A stretch of DNA of 19,172 nt from an uncultured Lachnospiraceae bacterium (GTDB lineage: Bacteria > Bacillota > Clostridia > Lachnospirales > Lachnospiraceae), in assembly GCA_910578555.1 (NCBI GenBank), contig CAJTPS010000037.1, positions 1 through 19,172 on the forward strand, given 5' to 3'. Positions 1-6,928 of the stretch are shown piece after piece; the stretch's first letter is position 1; each line of letters begins with the position of its first letter. A program made the translations under genes and the position numbers. The notes under the pieces were generated by a model that was not told where the DNA came from, made no database searches, and worked only from the letters and a program-made list of their open reading frames with translations.

Positions 1-438
1 CATGAGATGGAAGGTTCGCATATTCAGCTCGGCGTGGATCTTTGCAGAAAGTACAAAGAGTCTCCGACAGTTATTAATGCGGTTGAGTCTCATCACGGAG
101 ATGTGGAACCTCAGACTCTGATCGCATGTCTCGTACAGGCTGCTGATACGATTTCTGCTGCAAGACCGGGTGCGAGAAGAGAAACATTAGAAACATATAC
201 AACAAGACTAAAACAATTAGAAGACATTACAAACAATTTCAAAGGTGTTGATAAATCTTTTGCTATTCAAGCAGGTAGAGAGATTCGTGTTATGGTAGTT
301 CCGGAACAGATTAACGATTCTGATATGGTATTACTCGCGAGAGATATTTCTAAACAGATTGAAGCTGAATTAGAGTATCCCGGACAGATCAAGGTAAATG
401 TGATTCGTGAGAGCCGTGTCATTGACTATGCGAAATAG
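1..438 (+). CDS. rny: Ribonuclease Y, C-terminal part (5' end outside window)
   Basis: The window opens inside a reading frame (His-Glu-Met-Glu-Gly-Ser-His...), so the ATG at position 7 is an internal Met and not a start. The roughly 145 visible residues match the end of the HD domain and the C-terminal region of RNase Y: ESHHGDVEPQT, then QAADTISAARPGARRETLE, and the typical ending IKVNVIRESR. RNase Y is the membrane-anchored endoribonuclease that starts mRNA decay in many Firmicutes. The missing upstream part should carry the N-terminal membrane helix, coiled coil, KH domain and the HD metal-binding residues. It ends at TAG 436-438 and is followed 8 nt later by a strong intrinsic terminator, so it closes its own transcription unit. 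The family call is secure. Confidence 0.93.
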   Translation, partial: HEMEGSHIQLGVDLCRKYKESPTVINAVESHHGDVEPQTLIACLVQAADTISAARPGARRETLETYTTRLKQLEDITNNFKGVDKSFAIQAGREIRVMVVPEQINDSDMVLLARDISKQIEAELEYPGQIKVNVIRESRVIDYAK

Positions 439-446
439 TATTGATA

Positions 447-474
447 GCCCCGTAGAGAGATCTGCGGGGCTTTT
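447..474 (+). terminator. Intrinsic terminator after rny
   Basis: A 10-bp stem (GCCCCGTAGA pairing with TCTGCGGGGC, one G-T wobble) encloses a GAGA tetraloop and is followed directly by TTTT. It begins 8 nt after the rny stop codon. Confidence 0.92.
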
Positions 475-585
475 CATATCATCAGGAAAGCGCATTTTAT
501 GACATTAGTATAGTTTTAGCCACATTATGTACACAATGACCATAAATAACCCGCTTTTATCAAGAAAATTGTCTTATCTATCTAC

Positions 586-614
586 TTGTGAAAATACAGA
601 AACTATAGTAAAAT
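586..614 (+). promoter_or_regulatory. Sigma-A type promoter for the aminotransferase operon
   Basis: The -35 TTGTGA (586-591) and -10 TAAAAT (609-614) are separated by exactly 17 bp in AT-rich DNA, between the rny terminator and the aminotransferase gene. Predicted transcription starts near 621, leaving a leader of about 100 nt. Confidence 0.6.
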
Positions 615-629
615 AACTAAAAGTGTATG

Positions 630-641
630 ATTGTATACAAT
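630..641. promoter_or_regulatory. Perfect 12-bp palindrome, GntR-type operator candidate
   Basis: ATTGTATACAAT is a perfect palindrome about 15 bp downstream of the -10 element, where a bound repressor would block early transcription. It fits the TNGTNNACNA half-site pattern known for several GntR-family regulators. No gntR gene lies in the window, so the regulator is unknown. Confidence 0.4.
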
Positions 642-723
642 TATTCAATGCATTACTGGTGTACCAGAAAGATGCGTTGATCTTTGATAATCTGCAGGTA
701 GAGAAAGGAGTATGGTTAGATCA

Positions 724-2007
724 ATGAAAACATACAAAGAGATGAGCAGGGAAGAACTTGTGTCACTGAAAGCGCAACTGGATAAGCAGTTTGTAGATGC
801 GAAGGGGAAAGGATTGAAGCTGGACATGTCCAGAGGGAAACCTGCGCCTGCACAGCTTGATATAGCAATGGGGCTTATGGATGTTTTGAATTCCGAATCG
901 GATATGAATACGGAGACAGGAGTGGACACCAGAAACTATGGTTTAGTGGATGGTATTCCGGAAGTCAAGAGATTCATGGGTGAGATGATGGAAGTACCGG
1001 TAGAAAATGTTATCGTATACGGCAACGCGAGCCTGCCGATCATGTATGATACCGTGTCGCGCTCTATGACGCATGGCATTCTCGGCAGCACGCCGTGGTG
1101 TAAACTGGATAAAGTCAAGTTTCTGTGTCCGGTTCCCGGATATGACAGACATTTTAAGATTACCGAGCATTTCGGGATTGAGATGATTAACATTCCGATG
1201 ACGCCGGCGGGTCCTGATATGGATCTGGTAGAAAAATATGTGCAGGAAGATGCGGCGGTAAAAGGCATCTGGTGTGTGCCCAAGTATTCTAACCCGCAGG
1301 GAATTTCCTACTCCGACGAGACAGTGAAACGTTTTGCAGCTCTTAAACCGGCCGCAGAGGACTTTAGAATATACTGGGACAACGCTTATACGATTCATCA
1401 CTTATATGACGACAAACAGGATTATATCCTAGAGATTCTGCATGAGTGTGAAAAAGCAGGCAATCCAGATATGGTGTTCAAATTCAGTTCGACCTCCAAG
1501 GTCAGCTTTGCGGGCGGCGGTATCGGCGGATTCGCTGCTTCCAGGGCAAATATTGAGGATGCAAAAAAGAGCATGTCCGTACAGACGATCGGTTATGATA
1601 AAATTAACCAGCTCCGCCATGTCAGATATTTTAAGGACCTGGATGGTATGATGGCGCATATGAAGAAGAGTGCCGACATCATAAGACCTAAGTTTGAGAA
1701 GGTTTTAAGCGTTCTGGACAGAGAACTTGACGGGTTGGAAATCGGCAGCTGGACGAAACCGCTCGGCGGGTATTTTATCTCTTTCGATGCGATGGAAGGC
1801 TGTGCCAAAGCGATCGTTGCAAAGTGTAAAGAGGCGGGCGTTGTTCTGACAGGCGCCGGAGCGACATTTCCTTACGGGATCGATCCGAAGGACAGCAACA
1901 TTCGTATCGCGCCTTCCTATCCTTCTATGGAAGAACTGGCAGCGGCGGTGGATCTGTTCGTACTTTGTGTCAAGTTAGTCAGTGTAGAGAAACTGTTGGA
2001 AGTATAA
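724..2007 (+). CDS. PLP-dependent aminotransferase (fold type I, MocR-like aspartate aminotransferase family)
   Basis: The 427-residue product (from ATG 724) is a fold-type I PLP enzyme transferring amino groups between amino acids and 2-oxo acids. Visible features are the N-terminal LDMSRGKPAP segment, NYGLVDGIPEVKRFM (substrate-loop region), CPVPGYDRHF, VPKYSNPQGISYS (conserved NPxG), YWDNAYTIHHLY (Asp and Tyr contacting the cofactor), and FSSTSKVSFAGGGIGG, where Lys259 should form the Schiff base. The C-terminal part has the family arginine (NIRIAPSYP). This pattern fits the Pfam 'aminotransferase MocR-like' group, without a DNA-binding domain. Substrate cannot be read from sequence. Start choice: ATG 712 lies only 1 nt after the GAAAGGAG ribosome site, too close, while ATG 724 is 13 nt away and gives the usual MKTYKEMS start. 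It is first in an operon with the Nudix gene, 24 nt downstream. Confidence 0.9.
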   Translation: MKTYKEMSREELVSLKAQLDKQFVDAKGKGLKLDMSRGKPAPAQLDIAMGLMDVLNSESDMNTETGVDTRNYGLVDGIPEVKRFMGEMMEVPVENVIVYGNASLPIMYDTVSRSMTHGILGSTPWCKLDKVKFLCPVPGYDRHFKITEHFGIEMINIPMTPAGPDMDLVEKYVQEDAAVKGIWCVPKYSNPQGISYSDETVKRFAALKPAAEDFRIYWDNAYTIHHLYDDKQDYILEILHECEKAGNPDMVFKFSSTSKVSFAGGGIGGFAASRANIEDAKKSMSVQTIGYDKINQLRHVRYFKDLDGMMAHMKKSADIIRPKFEKVLSVLDRELDGLEIGSWTKPLGGYFISFDAMEGCAKAIVAKCKEAGVVLTGAGATFPYGIDPKDSNIRIAPSYPSMEELAAAVDLFVLCVKLVSVEKLLEV

Positions 2008-2031
2008 GCGCAGCGAAAGTAAGAGGTATAT

Positions 2032-2577
2032 ATGGAAAAGTACGAACGCATTGGCAGAGAACTGGTGCATAAGGGTGCAATCATAGACTATTATCAGGAT
2101 ACTATCAGGATTCCCAACGGCAATATTGCCAAATGGGACTATATCCGGCATAAGGGAGCGGCTGCTGTGGTGGCCGTGAAGGATGACGGTAAGCTTCTGA
2201 TGGTCAGACAGTACAGAAACGCGCTGGACCGAGAGACGCTGGAGATTCCGGCGGGCGGCTTGAATGATATGAATGAGCCTACGGATCTGGCAGCGGCGAG
2301 AGAACTGGAAGAGGAAACCGGATATAAGGCGGGGAAACTGGAACTGCTATTATCTCTTCGCACGACTGTTGCTTTCTGTGACGAGAAGATTGATGTCTAT
2401 GTAGCGACTGATTTAATGCGCAGCGCACAGCATCTGGACGAGGATGAATTTCTGGATGTGGTAAGCTGTGATGCGGAAGAACTGGTGCAGATGATCTACG
2501 ACTGCAAGATTCAGGACGGCAAGACCGTTTCGGCGATTCTGGCGTATTACAATAAATATTGTAACGGAACAAACTGA
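2032..2577 (+). CDS. nudF: Nudix hydrolase, ADP-ribose pyrophosphatase type
   Basis: The 181-residue protein carries a complete Nudix box at about residues 76-98, matching GX5EX7REUXEEXGU: G, then E at the seventh place, then RELEEETGY. This motif binds divalent metal and catalyses hydrolysis of a nucleoside diphosphate linked to another group. The upstream segment (GAAAVVAVKDDGKLLMVRQY, then ETLEIPAGG) is typical of ADP-ribose pyrophosphatases, which yield AMP and ribose 5-phosphate. It is co-directional with the aminotransferase (24-nt gap, ribosome site AAGAGG), and lies two genes upstream of spoIIM. nudF near spoIIM and xerD is also seen in Bacillus, which supports orthology. The substrate remains inferred. 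Confidence 0.88.
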   Translation: MEKYERIGRELVHKGAIIDYYQDTIRIPNGNIAKWDYIRHKGAAAVVAVKDDGKLLMVRQYRNALDRETLEIPAGGLNDMNEPTDLAAARELEEETGYKAGKLELLLSLRTTVAFCDEKIDVYVATDLMRSAQHLDEDEFLDVVSCDAEELVQMIYDCKIQDGKTVSAILAYYNKYCNGTN

Positions 2578-2669
2578 CAGCAGGCAGATGTATCTGCAGA
2601 GTGTCTTGACGGATGCTATTGTATAGAGAAATTCAGGCGTGCATGGAACTGATAAAGGAGAAATGATTT

Positions 2670-2852
2670 ATGAATGAAGCTAAAGCAAAAGAACTGGCAC
2701 ATGAACTGGCGATGGAATACCTGAAAGAGAAGAAAATGCTGAGTAATCCCATATTGGATAATATTCCTAATATGGTGGCAAAATTTGCGGATATCAATAA
2801 GTCCTTCTATGAAGCGATTATGGATAACGAGACACTGCGGGATCTGTATTAA
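2670..2852 (+). CDS. Small hypothetical protein, 60 residues
   Basis: I do not recognise a family. The ORF has a strong ribosome site (AAAGGAG, 9 nt before ATG) and lies 92 bp after the Nudix gene, ahead of a strong terminator, all of which favours a real gene. The product is soluble. It is mainly helical by composition: an N-terminal Lys/Glu/Ala-rich helix (about residues 2-23, EAKAKELAHELAMEYLKEKK), a short break at SNPILDNIPN, then a second helix (about 35-58) ending ETLRDLY. It has no Cys, signal peptide or membrane segment. It could be a small regulatory or adaptor protein, but nothing in the sequence shows a role. Confidence 0.7.
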   Translation: MNEAKAKELAHELAMEYLKEKKMLSNPILDNIPNMVAKFADINKSFYEAIMDNETLRDLY

Positions 2853-2905
2853 AGTAGACGTATGACATCATAGCAGCATTCGGATGAATACCGGAAATGA
2901 AAGAT

Positions 2906-2946
2906 ACCGGCGAAAGTGAAATATTTTGCTTTTGCCGGTGTTTTTT
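2906..2946 (+). terminator. Intrinsic terminator after the small ORF
   Basis: An 11-bp stem (ACCGGCGAAAG pairing with CTTTTGCCGGT, one G-T wobble) with a 12-nt loop is followed by G and six Ts. It ends the aminotransferase-Nudix-small protein unit and separates it from spoIIM. Confidence 0.88.
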
Positions 2947-3114
2947 GTGTTATGACAATACGAATACAGGTGTTGCGGTGCGCTTGCAGGAATTTAGGGC
3001 GCTTGCAGGCATTCAGTGTGCTTACGAAACGGACACTGTTCGGAGAAAAAAGCTGCATGTACACCGTTTTATGGACATATACATTAGGAAGAGTCATGAA
3101 AGAGGGAGAACAAA

Positions 3115-3717
3115 GTGCAGCAGCCTTCACAGAAAAACTTCTATTATGTGATATATCTGTTTATGATCGGGCTTTTTCTCGGGATTCTGATTGTCAATGC
3201 GGGGTATGATACATGGATCAGAAACGGCAGTCTGTTGGGAACGGAAATGATATTGCGTCTGAAGAACAGTGTGCCTGACGGCGGAGAACTCTTCGGCTAT
3301 ATTATGAAGCACAGATTGTTCACGGTCTTTATGCTTGGCATTTTGGGGACTACCATGATCGGGATTCCGGCAGTTTGCGGATATGTGTGTTATACCGGAC
3401 TGGCAGCGGGCTGCCTGCTTTCGGTCGCAGTAATCCGCTATGGAATACGCGGGCTTTTGCTGATGGCGGCGGGCGTGTTTCCGCAGGGGCTTCTGTTGAT
3501 TCCTGCCTATATCGCATTATTTGTCTGGACGTTAAACATGAATCGGCTATTGTATGTTAAGGGGTCGTACGGCGATCACTATATCAGAACCAGCAGGCAG
3601 AGTTATTTGAAAAAAGGAATAGAAATGATCAGTATCGTTGTAGTTGTCATAATAGGATGCCTGGTGGAAAGTTATGTTAATCCTAAAATGCTGCATTTTA
3701 TCCTAAAGATTTTTTAA
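3115..3717 (+). CDS. spoIIM: Stage II sporulation protein M
   Basis: The 200-residue integral membrane protein has about five membrane segments (near residues 9-28, 68-88, 89-106, 111-140 and 169-186). It shows the SpoIIM hallmarks FPQGLLLIPAY (about 122-132) and the C-terminal ESYVNP (185-190). In Bacillus, SpoIIM works with SpoIID and SpoIIP in the mother cell to remodel septal peptidoglycan during engulfment. The start is GTG at 3115, supported by AGGGAG about 8 nt upstream. Upstream ATGs at 3071 and 3096 are out of frame. A weak sigma-E-like arrangement is visible (GCATGTA 3055-3061, 14 bp, CATATACAT 3076-3084), which would fit mother-cell expression but is far from a perfect match. The gene is followed by xerD, as in other Firmicutes. 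Confidence 0.92.
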   Translation: MQQPSQKNFYYVIYLFMIGLFLGILIVNAGYDTWIRNGSLLGTEMILRLKNSVPDGGELFGYIMKHRLFTVFMLGILGTTMIGIPAVCGYVCYTGLAAGCLLSVAVIRYGIRGLLLMAAGVFPQGLLLIPAYIALFVWTLNMNRLLYVKGSYGDHYIRTSRQSYLKKGIEMISIVVVVIIGCLVESYVNPKMLHFILKIF

Positions 3718-3834
3718 AAAAATCTTTATATGCGGTTTTTCAATATATAGTAGACATAAATTGTGAGGCTGCCGATATGTTGTGCTTTCCTGGAAATATG
3801 GCTGAAATGCCCGTAAAATCGGGAAAAAATCCAT

Positions 3835-3863
3835 TTGCTTTTCTTTAGAATTCTGATTATAAT
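3835..3863 (+). promoter_or_regulatory. Sigma-A type promoter for xerD
   Basis: A perfect -10 TATAAT (3858-3863) lies 17 bp after a weak -35 TTGCTT (3835-3840). It is 62 bp upstream of the preferred xerD start, so xerD can be expressed apart from sporulation-linked spoIIM. Confidence 0.55.
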
Positions 3864-3925
3864 GATAGGCAGACGATGAGATGATTTACATAAGAGGGGT
3901 CGCTCAGGGAAGGATTTCCGGTTTC

Positions 3926-4810
3926 ATGGAAAAAGAGATCAAGGCATTTATAACGTATTTACATAATGTGAAGGGGACTTCTGCGAATACAGAGATGTCA
4001 TATAAGAGGGATCTGGAGAAAGTGCAGAATTTTATGGCACAGCGGGGGATACAAGAGATAGGCTCTGTAACAGGGGCGGATCTGGAAGATTATGTGAAAT
4101 ATCTGGAAGACAATAAATTTGCCGCGGCTACTGTATCCCGCAACATTGCATCGTTAAAAGCTTTTTATCATTATCTGGTACAGGAGGGAACCATAGAGGA
4201 AGATATATCGGGACCGCTAAAGGCGCCGAAAATCGAGAAGAAAGTGCCGGAGATCATGTCGCCTGACGAAGTGGTACGGCTTCTGGAGCAGCCTTCCGGA
4301 GATACGCATAAAGAGATCCGGGATAAGGCGATGCTGGAACTTCTTTATGCCACCGGAATCAGGGTGACGGAGTTGATCACGCTTAAGGTCTCGGATGTAA
4401 ATCTGCCGATGGGAGTTATTCTGTGCCGTGACCGCAATAAAGAAAGGGTAATTCCTTTCGGGACAGAAGCGAAAAATGCCATGATGCGATATTTGGACGG
4501 TACGCGGGACGACATGCTGGAGAATAAGAATTCCGATGTGCTGTTTGCAAATTGTTCCGGACAGCCGATGAGCAGGCAGGGGTTCTGGAAACTGATTAAA
4601 TATTATGCAAAGAAAGCGGATATCAAAGCGGACATTACGCCGCATACGCTCAGACATTCTTTCGCAGCGCATCTTGTGGAGAATGGAGCGGATCTGCGAA
4701 GCGTACAGGAGATGCTGGGGCACTCCGATATTTCTACGACACAGATATACGCGCACTTAAATCACAGCCACATCCGCGAGGTGTATGCGAAGGCACATCC
4801 GCGTGGATAG
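3926..4810 (+). CDS. xerD: Tyrosine recombinase XerD
   Basis: The 294-residue protein has an N-terminal SAM-like core-binding domain (about 1-90) and a C-terminal catalytic domain. The full tyrosine recombinase set is visible: Arg146 (ATGIRVTEL), Lys172 (NKERVIPF), His240 and Arg243 (HTLRH), His266 (MLGHSDISTTQIY) and the nucleophile Tyr275 (IYAHL). Length equals that of typical XerD (about 295-300), and the neighbourhood (spoIIM just upstream) is that of chromosomal xerD rather than an integrase. It should resolve chromosome dimers at dif together with XerC. The start at ATG 3926 gives the usual N-terminus MEKEIKAFITYL with GGAAGGA upstream. The in-frame ATG 3881 would add 15 atypical residues and has no good ribosome site. 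Confidence 0.93.
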   Translation: MEKEIKAFITYLHNVKGTSANTEMSYKRDLEKVQNFMAQRGIQEIGSVTGADLEDYVKYLEDNKFAAATVSRNIASLKAFYHYLVQEGTIEEDISGPLKAPKIEKKVPEIMSPDEVVRLLEQPSGDTHKEIRDKAMLELLYATGIRVTELITLKVSDVNLPMGVILCRDRNKERVIPFGTEAKNAMMRYLDGTRDDMLENKNSDVLFANCSGQPMSRQGFWKLIKYYAKKADIKADITPHTLRHSFAAHLVENGADLRSVQEMLGHSDISTTQIYAHLNHSHIREVYAKAHPRG

Positions 4811-4836
4811 CGTGTATAAAATCAAGATCATGCGAT

Positions 4837-4877
4837 GAAGGCATGGGACTGTTTCAGTTGAAACACCCCGTGCTTTC
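4837..4877 (+). terminator. Probable intrinsic terminator after xerD
   Basis: An outer 11-bp stem (GAAGGCATGGG with CCCGTGCTTTC, with wobbles and one extra C) surrounds an inner GTTTC-AGTT-GAAAC hairpin. The 3' side ends in TTTC then TATT, a poor U-tract, so efficiency may be moderate. Confidence 0.6.
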
Positions 4878-4946
4878 TATTGCTCTACAGGAAATTCCCG
4901 GTATTTGTGCGGCCGGAGTGGATTGACGGGAAGGGAGGACTGTACA

Positions 4947-5642
4947 ATGTATAGAATACTTATTATCGAGGATGATAATACGATCTCAGAGGAGATCGGA
5001 AAATATTTGGACCGCTGGGGGTATGAGACAGCGTGCGTGACAGATTTTGAGAATATACTGCCGCAGTTTCTTTCCTTTGATCCGCAGCTCGTGCTTCTGG
5101 ATATCGGGCTGCCCTTTTACAATGGATATTACTGGTGCAGTGAGATCAGAAAGATATCGCAGGTGCCGGTCGTATTTGTCTCGTCCGCCTCTGACAATAT
5201 GAATATTGTCATGGCGATGAATATGGGCGGCGATGATTTTATCATGAAACCTTTCGATCTGGAAGTATTGCTTGCCAAAGTACAGGCGATCCTGCGCAGG
5301 ACCTATTCCTTCCAGCAGCAGTCGTCGGTGATGGAACACGGAAATGTGATTTTAAATCTGACGGACATGAGTCTTCTGTACCAGGGAACAAAGATCGAAC
5401 TGACAAAGAATGAATTCAGGATTCTGCAGTGTCTTTACGAACATGCCGGCGGTACGGTAAGCCGGGAGAACATTATGAAGAAGCTGTGGGACGACGAATG
5501 CTTTGTGGATGACAACACATTGACGGTCAACATGAACCGTCTCCGGAAACGGCTGGAGGAAGCCGGGATACATAATTTTATCATGACGAAGAAAGGCGTG
5601 GGATATCAACTGGCGGCGGATGCAGTTCCGGGTCTGCGCTGA
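4947..5642 (+). CDS. OmpR-family response regulator, BceR-like
   Basis: The 231-residue protein has a receiver domain (about 1-115) with acidic Asp9-Asp10, phospho-acceptor Asp52 (LLDIGLP), Ser80 and Lys101 (FIMKPF). A winged-helix output domain follows (about 130-222), with LTKNEFRILQCL and the wing TKKGVGYQL. The pattern DIGLPFYNGYYWCSEIR and VSSASDNMNIVMAMNMGGDDF is characteristic of BceR-type regulators, which activate dedicated ABC transporters in response to cell-wall-active peptides. ATG 4947 sits 8 nt after AAGGGAGG. The longer in-frame ATG 4905 lacks a ribosome site and would add residues absent from the family. The cognate kinase follows directly and the target transporter lies after that. 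No convincing promoter was found in the 70 bp upstream. Confidence 0.92.
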   Translation: MYRILIIEDDNTISEEIGKYLDRWGYETACVTDFENILPQFLSFDPQLVLLDIGLPFYNGYYWCSEIRKISQVPVVFVSSASDNMNIVMAMNMGGDDFIMKPFDLEVLLAKVQAILRRTYSFQQQSSVMEHGNVILNLTDMSLLYQGTKIELTKNEFRILQCLYEHAGGTVSRENIMKKLWDDECFVDDNTLTVNMNRLRKRLEEAGIHNFIMTKKGVGYQLAADAVPGLR

Positions 5643-5677
5643 GACTCACAGACTGAGCAGGAATGGGGAATAAAACA

Positions 5678-6718
5678 ATGATAAATCAGAAAGAGATCAA
5701 CAGACAGATCAGACATTCGTATATCCGGGACAGATATAAACAGGTACTGGTATACCTGATGATCGCGGCAGTGTTTTTCGCGATGATTGTGCTCTGCGAT
5801 TATCTTCATGTGTTCAGGAATATGCTGTATGCGGCGGAACTGACGCTGTTTTTCGGTGTACTGGCCATATTGGTAGATTATCTGTCTTACAGCGGAAAAT
5901 GCCGCGTGTTGTTCCGGGCATTGCAGAAGGAAGAAGAAAAATTGAGTGGACTGCCGGAAGCGAAAAGCCTGCCGGAGAAGCTGTACCGGCAGCTGGCGAT
6001 AGAGGAGGAGCAGGAGAAGAGAAGGCTTCTGACACGATTTGACGAGAGACAGAAAGAAATGGCGGACTACTATACGATGTGGACGCATCAGATCAAGACG
6101 CCGATCGCGGCGCTCAGACTGCTTCTGCAAAATGAGGAGGACAGGCAGAGAGAGTCGGAAGAGTTATTTAAAATCGAACAGTATGCGCAGATGGCTCTCT
6201 ACTTTGCGAGGCTGGACAGTCCGTCTTCGGATTTCCTTTTTCGGGAATATAATGTATATGAGATCGTAAAACAGGCGGTGCGAAAATACTCGGTTCTGTT
6301 TCTGCGCAGCGGACTTTCTTTTCGAATGGAGGAGTTTGCACTGCAGGCAGTGACAGATGAAAAGTGGCTGGGATTTGTCGTGGAGCAGGTGTTTTCCAAT
6401 GCATTAAAGTATACGCATCGGGGTGGTATCGCGATCTACGGATCGGACGAAGCGGGTAATCCGGACAGGGGACAAGTATCCTGCCTGGTGATCGAAGATA
6501 CGGGAATCGGTATAAGAGAGGGTGACCTTCCGCGGATCTTCGAACGCGGTTTTACAGGATATAACGGGAGGCAGGATAAACGATCCACCGGTCTCGGGCT
6601 GTATCTGTGCGAGCGGATTATGAGCAGAATGTCCCATACGATGAAGGTCAGATCTGTTCTGGGACAGGGGACGAAGGTCATTCTGGGATTCAGGCAGCTC
6701 GAGGTAGAAAGTATATGA
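5678..6718 (+). CDS. Intramembrane-sensing histidine kinase, BceS-like
   Basis: The 346-residue kinase has two closely spaced N-terminal membrane helices (about residues 22-42 and 50-70) with almost no extracellular loop, the layout of intramembrane-sensing kinases of Bce modules. These usually sense through the partner ABC permease rather than the ligand itself. A HisKA-like segment has MWTHQIKTPIAAL, phospho-acceptor His137. The ATPase domain has the N-box FSNALKYT (Asn241), G1 DTGIGI and G2 STGLGLYL. Start choice: ATG 5678 has GGGGA 8 nt upstream, while ATG 5663 (five residues longer) is directly abutted by AGGA, too close. Either is possible. The kinase starts 35 nt after the regulator gene and should form an operon with it. 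Confidence 0.9.
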   Translation: MINQKEINRQIRHSYIRDRYKQVLVYLMIAAVFFAMIVLCDYLHVFRNMLYAAELTLFFGVLAILVDYLSYSGKCRVLFRALQKEEEKLSGLPEAKSLPEKLYRQLAIEEEQEKRRLLTRFDERQKEMADYYTMWTHQIKTPIAALRLLLQNEEDRQRESEELFKIEQYAQMALYFARLDSPSSDFLFREYNVYEIVKQAVRKYSVLFLRSGLSFRMEEFALQAVTDEKWLGFVVEQVFSNALKYTHRGGIAIYGSDEAGNPDRGQVSCLVIEDTGIGIREGDLPRIFERGFTGYNGRQDKRSTGLGLYLCERIMSRMSHTMKVRSVLGQGTKVILGFRQLEVESI

Positions 6719-6737
6719 AAGCGGTCAGTTTCATATG

Positions 6738-6751
6738 TGACAAAACTGTAA
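6738..6751 (+). promoter_or_regulatory. BceR-like operator upstream of the ABC genes
   Basis: TGACA-AAAC-TGTAA matches the TNACA-N4-TGTAA inverted repeat described for BceR-type regulators. It lies 54 bp before a perfect -10 box (TATAAT, 6806-6811) that lacks a recognisable -35 at the right distance, as expected for an activator-dependent promoter. A further TGTAA half-site at 6768-6772 is exactly 21 bp downstream, on the same DNA face. Confidence 0.65.
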
Positions 6752-6805
6752 GAATACGGAGAGGAAATGTAAGCCTTATGCATGGCAGCGCATTTCTTCT
6801 TTTTC

Positions 6806-6811
6806 TATAAT
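6806..6811 (+). promoter_or_regulatory. -10 box of the putative BceR-dependent promoter
   Basis: TATAAT, 118 bp before the ATPase start codon. The hexamer 17 bp upstream is TGGCAG, a poor -35, so activation from the operator at 6738-6751 is likely needed. Predicted transcription starts near 6818, giving a leader of about 110 nt. Confidence 0.5.
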
Positions 6812-6837
6812 GAACTTGTGCCCGGATAGAGGAAAAT

Positions 6838-6903
6838 ATGGTAGAAGACCCGGGACAGCACGTAAAAGTATGGGAGACGGGAGCGTTTGGTTTCCATAAA
6901 TAG
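6838..6903 (+). CDS. 21-codon upstream ORF in the leader of the ABC operon
   Basis: ATG 6838 follows GAGG with a 5-nt gap, a good ribosome site, and the frame runs 21 codons to TAG 6901-6903, 25 nt before the ATPase start. The peptide begins MVEDPGQHVKVW and ends GAFGFHK. It is hydrophilic, with no membrane segment or run of one amino acid. It may be a leader peptide or chance; I recognise no family. Confidence 0.3.
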   Translation: MVEDPGQHVKVWETGAFGFHK

Positions 6904-6928
6904 AAAGACGGAGAGGAGCAGATATCAT

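Noticed and set aside
3704..3727. AT-only palindrome at the spoIIM stop (AAAGATTTTTT and its complement)
   Set aside because: With almost no GC pairs the stem would be unstable and no T-run follows, so I did not call it a terminator.
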